Assembly: GCA_008360955.1 (NCBI GenBank)
Contig: LUCM01002370.1
Span: 365,870 to 429,869, forward strand
From: Fasciolopsis buskii
Lineage: Eukaryota; Platyhelminthes; Trematoda; Plagiorchiida; Fasciolidae
DNA length: 64,000 nucleotides
Direction of reading: 5' to 3'
The stretch's first letter is position 1; every line of letters starts with the position of its first letter. This document shows positions 28,901 to 40,900 of the stretch, in pieces. The translations under genes were made by a program, and so were the position numbers. The notes below the pieces were generated by a model. The model saw only the letters and a list, made by a program, of their open reading frames with translations, was not told the DNA's origin and did no database searches.

Positions 28901-31900
28901 AAGAACGATCGGATTCAACCTGCCACCAGTTGCACCTCAGACTTTAAGTTAGCAGACGAGTAAGGCACCGATAGCTGCTTACTGCAAATAGCTGTCTATT
29001 TTAGGGAATATACATATCCATATATCGGTAAACGAATGGGTTAACTTACATTGTGATAAGTGGGGTAAGTGAGTCGATTGAAGCGATCAGAATACCCACT
29101 TGTGAGATACAGTAGCTCAGGATTTGTGCCCTCAACGGCTCACCTCGTTTGGTAGTAACTTTGAACGGATGGAGGAATGGGACAACGTTGTCTTGCGCTA
29201 TAGCTTGCAAAAGACGAGGAGCTCCTAAACAGTTGGAAAGATAATCGTTATTAAAGATCACTGAAAACAACTACTATACATTGCCGCGCATATATAAAAC
29301 GTTACAGGCGTCATGAATTGGTAAAAAATGACCATGAAATCTAAACCACAGATGCAGAAAGATAAGACATTGCTTCAAAAATAATGCTGAAAGTATTATT
29401 ACGACAGTTCCTCAGTATCTTCCGCGGCAGCAGCAGCATCGTTCAGCGTTAAACAGCAAGACAAACCTCATTGACCACTGCCTTTCCCCCAAAGTTACAT
29501 GTTTCTTTAAAAGGAGTGAATATCCAAGGGGAACATGAAGTGCGCTTACACAGGAGGGAAAAGATAAAATGCTGCTGCAGCCAACACACGGAACACAGTC
29601 GAACTGTACAAACGCACCTGTTTTCAATCATTCTGATTCGATATAAAACGACAAAACTATCGCCATTGTTCACGGTTCATTGTCATATCCTTCAGTGTCT
29701 CCAGCCAGTTAGTTGACGAGTCTTTCTGACCCCAAAGAACCAGACGTGAGACACCTAATTTATCTACGTTCGCTGTACATCTTCTCATCCCACATTGCCA
29801 CGTCATCTGTTGGCCTCCACATGGCTTCTTCCATTTCTTGGGAGGAACACAAAATAGGGCACGGTATGGTAGACGAGTGTTTGCCATAAGCAACACGTGA
29901 TCCAACCAGCGTATTCTACTAAGTTTCACATGATGAAACAAGGTGTTCTGAGAGCCGAAACCTAGTACTAGATTCGTGACCTCCACATTACTCACCCGAT
30001 CACTCTATTCAATCCCAGCCATACCACCTAGATATCGGTGGTCGAAAACCTCCAGCCGACGAACATCGCCTACACGCATACTCCATGTCTCGCAACCGTA
30101 CAACGGAACTGAACGTACTGCGGCACAGTACACACGACCTTTCAACTTCAGTGAAATATCAGGCCGACGCCACAAGTGGTTCAGTCCAGCGTAAGCTGCC
30201 CAAGCCTTTGATATACACGTATTTACCTCCACTCCCGAGCTACCATCGTTAGACACGCAGCTACCAAGGTAGGTGAAACGGTCCACAGTCGTTAGTTCCT
30301 CTCCGCTCAGCACCAAGTTCGGCGCTGCTGTCGTCCAGTTCTGCAACAGCACTTTGCACTTTGAAGGTGCAAAGCACATGCCAAACCGAGCAATCGACCT
30401 CGAGGGTCTATCTAGTGCGCGTTGTGCATGGTCCACAAACTCGAGAAGGCACACGACGTCATCTGCCTAATCTAGATCACAGCTTCCCTCCATTTCCCAG
30501 TTTGAATCCTGCATCCCGGAGACCTCCTAAAGCATCTTCCATCACCTCGTCCATGACGAAGTTGAACAAGAATGGAGAGATGAGACACCCTTGTCGAACG
30601 CCACTAGTCGTTTCGAATGAACTTGACAGTTCACCCTAACGCGACCATGGGTATGCGAGTTCAATACTCGCAACAGGTTTACGAACTTCGTTGGCACTGA
30701 ATAATACTGATCGATCGACGGGGTGGAAAGCATCTTTCAAGTCGAGAAAGAGTACGATCGTGGCATCGTCAGCATCATCCGGATGAAACAGCAACAGAAC
30801 TGATAGGGTAGCAATCTTTTAGCTGGTGCAAGGTCGTGGATTATGCTGAAATTATACGAGCGCAACTTTTGAAAACATGCCTGTGTAAACAAGGCACCCT
30901 TGCTGGATTCTTGTTTCTCTTTCAATCACAATGAAAGGTCTCTTCTTCACGTTGGTTTAATAAATCTATTTCTCATTTGTCCTTGTTTCTCGTAATCCAT
31001 CCGTTCTGCCTCGTTACTTTTTTTACTCTTGGTAAGTTCCCCATGTGCAAACAGAATGGAGTAATTCTACTAACGAGACTGTGGAGTACTTTTGAAGAAA
31101 ATGAATGTGACCGTAACCAGAATGCAGCACCGCATAGGATTTGTAATGGCATGGCTATACCACCAGTAGCTACATACTTTCTTTGACGAACAAACTAAAC
31201 TATGACCAAGAATACCAAATGCCAATCGTGGTTCACTCGAACTAATGATCACGTGCAAAGAATGGACTAAAATGTTACCACAAAGAGAAACTAATGATAA
31301 AAATATCCATGTTTCTGAAGCAGCACACGCAAAATGAAACCGATTGATTAAATGGAGGCTTAATTCGTTTTGCCATATACATGGCATCCTTTTCAATGAT
31401 AATGCAACGGAATTTAAAAATCCTAAACGAATCCTATGCCGAGGCAAATCGACGAAAATGGTGCAACAAACAAGGTGCCTCAAAAGCCAGTACTTATTTG
31501 GTCCTCGCTTCTATAACATCCGAGTCAACTAAGAGAGAATTTCTCAACTTGTAAAACCGTATATCTTTGGAAATAATATGTTACATCCGTATTCCATTAG
31601 GAATCAAAACAAGCTTGCTGGGGAGGAGAGATTTGAGCAATTTAACCACTCAGTAACTTTCATGTCAGTAAAAATGAGATTTCAGAACGAAGCACTGTAA
31701 TGAGTGTTTAGCGAAACACTCACCTTCCAGAAATGTAGTGAGGAAATAAGAATTTAGGAATGGCAACGGCAAAATATTAAAACCCAATCACCTTAAAACT
31801 GGCCAAAAATGAACTGAATTATTTCTATAACCGATGCACTGTATTTGGACTTCTGCTCAAAGCGTCCAGTCCATAGCGAAATAATACTGTGAGTATAACG

Positions 31901-34900
31901 TATGTTCAGAACTAAGAATTAGGACGACTCCGATCTATATTACCGACACCCCATTGAAATCAGTTGTTAAACTCGGAAACCTCGTGTTGGTAAATCAAAT
32001 TACTTCAGCCACCACTATATTCTGAGCAGACTATATTTAAATTGACTCCCAAGAATAAAAAAACATAAACCAAATATAGGTAAGCAGATGACATCAACGT
32101 ACGTAACAGTAGCACACCTAATGAAAAATGCTGTGGTATGGAGTTCACTCCAACCGGCATAGAACGAAAAATAAAATGAAACATGCTTAAAGATGTAATT
32201 GCGAATTTTTCCAGCTAAACGCTTTACAATCTCGAAAAAAACATTGTTTGCATAATAAACAGGACAAGAAAAATTAGCTATAAGATTGTCAGTATTCCCC
32301 AACCTTTAAATCAATAAGCACGAACCTGCTGATGTTTGATGCCCGCGCTAGGCAGAATGGACCTTTATAGATTGGGTGGTCTTTGGGATGAACGAAAACT
32401 CGACTGTATAGTTAACGCCTATGGTACATACACACAAGTCGTCCTCAGGTGTGTCAACGTTTTGTGGTTCCGTTTTATCCACACGTGGTTGGTGCTTTTC
32501 GTTCACTATTGACCCCCTATTTTATAACTGAAGATTGGTGTCATCGTCATCATCGTCATTGTTGCTACTACCGCTCTCACTGTTGCTATCGTCCTGCTAA
32601 CCAAACCACCCAAAGCGATAGTAAGCACGCACGCAACCAACTAGCAATGACACAACAGTCAGATAAAGACAACTAAAGAAATGTTAAAAATACATTTTTA
32701 GTAGTAGACTGAATGTTTTCATGAAATAATTCACCATGTGATATCATCGCTCAACTCACCATAAAGAAACCATGGAAGCACTGTATAGCTGTTTCATCCT
32801 TGTTAGGAATCATCAATGTTAAAAACATTGTTGAATCAATTAGACCACGGTCGTTAAAGCCTACTGGGAAATGTAAAGTGGCAGCAAACATCCACGTCGC
32901 GTGGTTGCAACATAGGGTGACTAATTTGCTGACGCACGAACGCACACACGTCAGCACACCTGCTGGTAAATTGTAGTTAACACGTCCGCGACAGATAGCA
33001 CATATATTTAGGATGCCTAGATTTTCACACTCTACCTGTTGTGCATCATGCGAACTACTCAGTTTTCCCCCGTGAATTATCTCAGAGTAAAGCTACAGAT
33101 AGCAAAGAGAAATTCTCGGAGTATCTGTGTGGACTTTAGCATAAATACGCTCCAATCGGGGCACTTCTGCTAGCTGTAAAAAGGATTAGAATTGTGCGGA
33201 GAACCTGAGTAAACAGAAGCAAACTTTATATATTTTGGCTAAATCACCATTTTTATTCAATCTACGTAATGCTTCGTGTCGACCGATTTGCGACCTCCAG
33301 TTGGGTTATGGCAAAATACCAAATGAAGCTAACAAGATTAACAAGAATAATTCCAACCTAATGGAACCATATAAGCGGAGAATAAACTGAATGACAAATA
33401 TCATTACAATAAATGTTGTATTTTATATCTGTTAACGATGCTGACAGTTGAGATCAAACAATTGAAGTAGTAACGGGAACCTCATCATTTGGACTTATTC
33501 ATTACATCCGAATTTCACTAACTGAATGATGTTCACCTCGAGCAAATCGTTCCGAATCTTATGCTCAATTTATTGTGTTTCGCACACAACACAAATCGAA
33601 AGGCCGTAATTTTTCCAGTGTACCAACAAGCACAAGACTATCTCTTGTTTCTGACGATGTCCACTTTACTGGTATCTTCGCCGGTTGCATCTTCAGCTGA
33701 ATTTATAAAACAGATCAACGCCCGAGTTGAATTAACAGATAGATTTAGTAGCTATAATTCGTGTCATGCTTTCTGAACTACCCACTCCATATGGAGCAGC
33801 TATTCAAATATTGACTAACACCAATAAACGGATGAATTCTTGTCCACTGACCGCCAGGTAATAGAGGATAGGGAGCTCGCAATGAATGATCAGTGCAATC
33901 GTTTTACCGATTAATTGCCGATCACAAGCAAGCCTTAGTTCGTGGGTGAATAAAACATGACCATAATTGTCTTTGTTTAAACGTTTTGAAAAGGATTCCA
34001 GTTAGCTATGATCAATAAACGTTATTCATCAAAAACAGCAAGCAAAAGAGACGCGAGCAAAATATCCCTTAAATAAGTACCACTTGACCAATAATTATCA
34101 ACTCCTTCCGCCGGCAATATACACTTCATTCTTCTCGATGAATAGAGAAAGAAGGATGTCGGTAAAGAGTCGAGAAAATAAGTAGAATAATAAGATACAC
34201 CACTCCTTATTTTCCTCCGAATTCTGCTGACACTTCCTCGGATCGCACTGGTGTCCCTGAAGTAACCGCGCTGGGACTAATGCGCAACGTCCGGTCGTAC
34301 CAAAACACTGAAATAAGCTTACGAGGACTGAACAACTGGAACAACAGTTTTGAATGTGTATTCGAGTAAACAATGGATGCGTAATGTGCATAATTTGCAC
34401 TGAAAACAAAGCCGGTTGAAGTGCAAAAGCTAAAAATGGAATCCAGTTTTGTGCAACCATGACAACTGTAGAGCAGAAAAAAACAAAGCCTCGGTGTTAG
34501 CAATTTCTCGGAAGATTTAAGATTGCGCTGACGCCCCCTGACGTTTGATTGTGTTTCAAATAAACAACTTTTGCAGGATATAGACCAAAAATTACGTGGT
34601 AAAGCATTTTGATTAGTCTGGTATCTCAAGAAGCAAAGTCTATTTTATTATCCATAAACCAATCAGACAGATGACAGAATCGGGGTTACGTCATTCGTTT
34701 ATTAAACCCGAAGAATTATTATTGTACCTTAGAGCCAGAAACAAGTGTATCGTAACTGAATCTCCATAATCTGAGAGGAGGGCCTAGATAATAAGCAGTG
34801 AACCATGATGTCGTTCAAGTTAGTCCAGACAACGGAAAACTGAACTGCGTGACTGAAGAAGAAGAAAAACCCTAAAGCCTAGAAGCACGTGGTCGAATGT

Positions 34901-37900
34901 GAACCATAAAGCCTTATTACTGTAAATCCCATGAAACAAAAGACCAAATCACCCATGTGCATATGCTAAATTCCATTTCCCGAATGAGTTTTCGGGTACC
35001 TCAACAAGCGAGGAGGCGAAATTTATTACAAGTAAAACAATTCCTTAATATATTAGCAATTACTTCAATCATACAGAACTACAATTGAACAGCGGGCACG
35101 TGACCCATGGTTCTGCATCTCTGATTACTTCTTCAGACATGATATCTTCCATTCCTGGAGTTTGATGCCCAATTCAAAATCACTCGCCACCGCTAAATCT
35201 CCATGAAATGTTTTATTATTTATTATTATATTTTTTATTAAACTGAAAGGGAAAATGTAGGATCTTTGTATGAGAATGTTAACTCCGTCGTACTCTTTTG
35301 TGCGCTTCAATCTTGAATGACAAGAAAATAAATATTTTGACAGACGATTTGCAATTACTTCCATAATAGGCCTGATCCCTTCTTATTCATCAATTCCAGC
35401 AATTCCAGCATTCATTCTACAATCTAATAGACCAAGCGAAAAGAAAACCACCTTGTAAGAGATAGCATTACATTTCCACTTTGAAACTCACAATTCAAAA
35501 AAGAAAAAAGTGACACTATCTATATAATCGCAATTTTCAAATCCCGACGAAATTGAATTTCTAGTTTTTTCCGAGAAAACATAATTACTATACGTGATCT
35601 TCACGATTACAAAAATCGGTTATCACTCCAGGCTTGAGCAATCTGCTTCGTGTATGATGACCTCAGTGTTCGAATTTTTCCGTGCATGAGGTGATTTTGG
35701 ACAAACGGTTATCAAACCATGATAAATTGGTCAGGCCGTCGTGTTCACCCACTGCACCTAAATGCTAATGAGGAATTTTTGAAGCTCAATTTTCGATTTC
35801 CCATCTTCCCCTTCTGTCTGTCAGCGGTTCTCTATCCTAAGAATTCGCTTTGGAATCATAGGAAACCCTATTTCGGCTCATAAATGATGGGCGTACATTA
35901 TAGCATGATCGCGGTAGAAAACGAAAAATGAGCTAAGATGTGACCAGTCAGATAACAGCCCCGTAACGATTTGGCCACGAGCCCCCAGTCATATTCACTG
36001 TTTTTTTGGACATAAATGTTTCCAGCATGAGATGTGGGCATCCTGTTTCCACAACTTCAATTGCCAATCTACTTCTAAGTGTGGCATACTACGTGGTTCA
36101 AAAGAACTTTACCAAAGGCTACATCAGGGTTATTAAAATGGTCTACAAAATTGGAAAATCGCAACCGATTCATCTCTCAGCCATCTTTCATAGAGACAGC
36201 GATTACTTTGTTTCTTAACAGCTTCGAATTCATTACTTCGTGCTACTGTATACAGGTGATTGAGGAATTCGCCTCAATGGACTCAACCAACCACTTTGAC
36301 ATGGGCAGGGCAATATATATACATGTATATACATATATATGTATATACGTATATATGCATATATAAGTGCCGCCGAATGTGATGCATTCAAACACTTCCA
36401 CTGGTAATAACCTAAACACCAGTATTTGCTAGGTGTAAAGAAGTAACGCAAACACCAAGAATTTATTTACAGGTTTCCTATATTCTGTCAGATTGCAGAC
36501 CGTTATAAGGCCAGTTACAGATAGGTTATTTCGGTTGTCTAGGTAAACGCGTCTGAACGTGAAAAATGTAACCCTACTGGAGCACGACAATCCCATAAAC
36601 GTTTTTGAAAGCGTCTTAGGATTTATCGTAGTTTAAATTTGCAAAGGATAACAAGCTTCCTTGCCAAACAAAAAACACTCATTTTATCGAGTATCCTACC
36701 CACGGTTACTCCTGTACTTATGGGTTGAAGATATCATTTGTAGTCTTTTTCGCGTTAATTGGGTTCTAGTAATCATGGTAGATCACAAACAAAAAAATTT
36801 TCGTTTCGGAAGGATCTTGACTTGTATCAAAGATAAACTTCCTTCAAGGCTATTTAAGCGCGCTGCATTAATCGCCCATGCTGCTATCGTGACAATGAGG
36901 CAGTGGGTGAGAAATAGTATGGTCTTCTGGTACCGTAATGTGAACGATAAGAAATTGATTTTAAAACATCGGTCGTTTGAGGCGTTTGCGCGTACACCCT
37001 CCCAGCATTCTAAACTAAACGAATAAACCATGGTAGCAACATCTCTGTCACGGAGAAACTCAATCACATCCAAAGATAATCACGAAGTTACCTATATCCA
37101 TATTAAAATTTCACCACAGCAGTTCGTTCCTCGAATCCCGTCACAGATAATTACCGATATCTCATACACCCTCGTTCCAACAGACTTGAATAATATTTAA
37201 CCGCACCTAATTTAACCAGATGTGTACCACGAATTAACGGCATAACATTGTGGGGAATATAATGATCCTGTGCAATAGTTGGAAAATGCTGAGCGCCTCA
37301 GTCTACGGAGCCGTTAATTTTGTTGGTGAAGAAAAGACATGTGCTGACTTGAAAAACATTGCAAAATGGGCACTTCCAGAAGGGAATTCCCCGACACAGT
37401 TGTCCCGCGCGAATAAAACGCGAAAATTCTTACCAACGGATAAAATCAGAATGCAACCCGGATAGAGGAACTTTATCGTTGTAGTATCAGAGATATTCCC
37501 TTCATGCTAAGAAATTAACCAACAAAAAAATCGCCAATATCTCCAAAAGAACCTCCGTGTTTCAATCAATCAGAATGCAATAAAGTAACTTTTTCAATCT
37601 AACGAAAATCGGGCAAAGGTACACTCAAGTGGAGTTGAGTCCTCATGTATATCCATACCACTGCTTGAAGCTTGATCCTACGCAAAGTAGGTTTCAAATC
37701 TTAAAGTGGTGACTGACGCAGAAATTCTAATGCTTTTTGGAGTATGAGATAAGAACAGTTTCACCTTGGAGGTGTTGCATGCCACATCACAATGACCACG
37801 GTATCACTGAAGGATAGTGCTGGGCCCATCAGTTGCAACTGTTTACTGATGTTGGAACATCATCAAAGCAACCTTTAGATTATTTTGAGTAAATCTCACT

Positions 37901-40900
37901 TTGTTTATCCCAGCGACCTCGTAATGCGTCCTGGTTAAGATATGGATAATTTACCTAAAATGGGATGTCGACTAAATTCCAAACGCATTATCTCAGTGTG
38001 CAACTGCAAATCGTACGGTGCGCTACCGAAAACATTGTTTTTCGCTGAATAAAGCGAATACAACCTGAACTAGTTAGTTCTCTACCATGCTGGTCGGAAA
38101 TCGCCCACATGAAGTTTCTTGTATGAATTTCGTCAAAACCTACATATATATGTATATATATATATGATATACATATAATGTGTTTGTAGATGTGCGTTCT
38201 TGAAGTGTAAAAACATCGTCGGTTTAATTGATAAAAGCACCCTTGTAAACTTGGCTGATATCAGTTAGAACAAATTTAATCTTGGACGATCCAGGTTATC
38301 ACCGTTGTTCCACCAACCTCTCGTTGTTCAGGAATATTGGATTTGATGCTGTGTATAATAGGATCTCATGAAGTACATGCATTTTACCCCACTAATTCGG
38401 CGGAAAATTGACAAGCTAGTGATCCGATGGAATTCAGTACACTACGAATTGTCAGATAAGGCAGGCTTTGAGGAAGGTACTTTGATTCACAGGGCTCCAA
38501 CAAATACGAAGCACATCAATGTACTTACGAAGGGAGCAAGTGGATAATCTATTTTCAAGAAAATACTTTCAGTGGAAAGGCGCACAAATCAACGATATCA
38601 GGCCTTTGCGTCACAACCAACATTTGACCTGTCAGACGGTACTGAGGCACAGTTGGCCTGGATGCGGATTATGTGTTGATTCGCATTTGTGGCCGCAAAT
38701 ATAGCAATCATCTAAGTGGGACAAAAGGGAACCGGAGACCGATATGAAAGTCCCTTTGGAGGCGGATTGCGCACGAAAGCGCATGACCGCCACGGTTGGA
38801 CACAGAAGAAGAGGTGCAGACAACAGAGATCATGCGTCCAAAGGAGGCACATGTACGGATTACACACTACCGTAGTGAATCAGATATTTATATTTACTCA
38901 CTTTGTGTGCAATAAATTCTCCATTATCAATCGACTGATAATCAAATCATTACCGTATACGCACCTGCCAGGAGGAGTATTCCCTCTCCAATTCAGCTTC
39001 TGCTAAGAACCTTACGAATTTCATGCAGAAACTATGGTACGATGGCATCTACTGTCCGAATAACGGAAAGTGCTTTTAAAGTTCATTATTTTGACTAGCC
39101 CAAGCACTGTCGATACGTCGAAATGAACAATTACGGAGTTGGTCCACCTGATTTCAGTTCCTAACGATTTTCCCACTTGAGGCTCCCCATTTGTATTTGC
39201 AGAAAGGGACAATGCACAAAACGCAGAAACCCTCATTCATAGAAAACAACTATTTCAGCTGAAGATACTTTTAAGGAAAAACGGCTTTTCATTGGGCGGT
39301 AATATGCATAAAGCAGATTGAATGTGATAATTAAAAATGGAAACTCCCTTTGAAAGTGGCAGTTTTAACGGATTGAAATGGCAGTTCTTATCCTCTTTCT
39401 ATACCAATTGAGGACATCAGAGTAAATGTTTGCGCATAGACGACGCGCATGTTCCATTTAATGCAATCCAAGTTAGGATTCGCTTACTGACACAGGCGAC
39501 CAAAGTTCGCAGACATCATTCACAGATCGAATTTGCAAAGCAGTTATTTTAGCTTCCACGCTAAAGGTTTCTGTAAATTCAAACGTTTTACGTCCACGAG
39601 GATTATGTATTTTAAACTTGCTGTTCAGCACTTCTGTTTCACAGGAATTTATTTTTATTCTCTCGCATTTCCACACGGAAAATAGCAGCGGAAAGCGCTT
39701 GAAATAATAATGCCCTTTTATTCCTCCTTCCTGCAAAAACGAATTAGTTTTCGACAACTTTTGCAGCCCACTGAATGCAGTCGGCTACCCAATATAGCGA
39801 CAGAACGTATCACAAAAGAATATTGCTGTTTTGTTTTCAGTCAAATATTCAATCGGCAATCCTGAGAATAGTAATAAATCAAATCGTCTCAGGCTACCAG
39901 AATTCATATTCGGTTGTTATAACACCATAAAAGCAGACCACTTTGAAACTGCTGACATTTGCCAACGAGTTATTTCGGAATTACGGACAAACTATACATA
40001 ATGCTTGAGAACGTTTTGTTTTGAGGTGAATCGGAAATTTCACGCTTTACATTTTTGCTTCGTTCGTATAGAAACCCAGCAAGGTATGAAACTTTTGCAG
40101 TTGTCTTTCATTCAGACTGAAGTTCTAATCTCTCGACCTTTACCAGCTAAATCAGGCTGAAAATAAATGCCTACATATCAGTTAATGGGATAATCAAGTC
40201 CTCCAGCTTATAAAAGCTAATCAAGTTTTCTAGTGCCACCAGAATAGCTGAAATTCTAAATTATTTAGCGTTTTCTGTTTTTATTCATTTGTCGGCCGAA
40301 TAGATTACCGAGCCTTCGGCAGTCACTAATTTCAAAATGTCGATAGCATAATTTTGGGATGACAATTAAATATGCCTCAAGGAGTCAAAATTCGATCTCT
40401 TAGGCATAGCCTTTCTGTATATCAGAAATTCTGGTTTTTACAACCAAGGAACTAGAGCTATTCCGTCTTAAACTACGCGATGATTGCCTGTTACTTTTAA
40501 AACCCAAAGTTTATTTCCGGACAGCTTTCCAAAATTTCAAGCAGCCCAAACAAATCAAAATACTAATACGTAAATTTTCTGGAAAAAACATACATCTTCG
40601 AAAATTTTTTATTCAAGTTCCTGGTTTTCTTTTGACTTTTTAAATAATAATTTCAACCTTCTTGTAGATACACTCAATCTAATTTCTCATATTTGTTGTC
40701 ACTTAGAAACCCGTTTTCCTTATAACGGCCATATTGCCTCACCCACACTGAAAGCCTTAAGGAGACGGAAGGACCACTTATATGGACTGCTGGATTCCCC
40801 GAAGGTCAAACACCTTTCAACCTTATTATCAAAGGAAAACGAATCGACTGGTCTTAGGCAAGGCAACTCCTGACCAGCTGCAATAGCAGATGCCTCTGGC

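Noticed and set aside
31070..31483. 137-codon minus-strand frame next to the RTE remnant
   Set aside because: Hydrophobic, Cys-rich low-information translation; does not align with any RTE domain. Probably chance.
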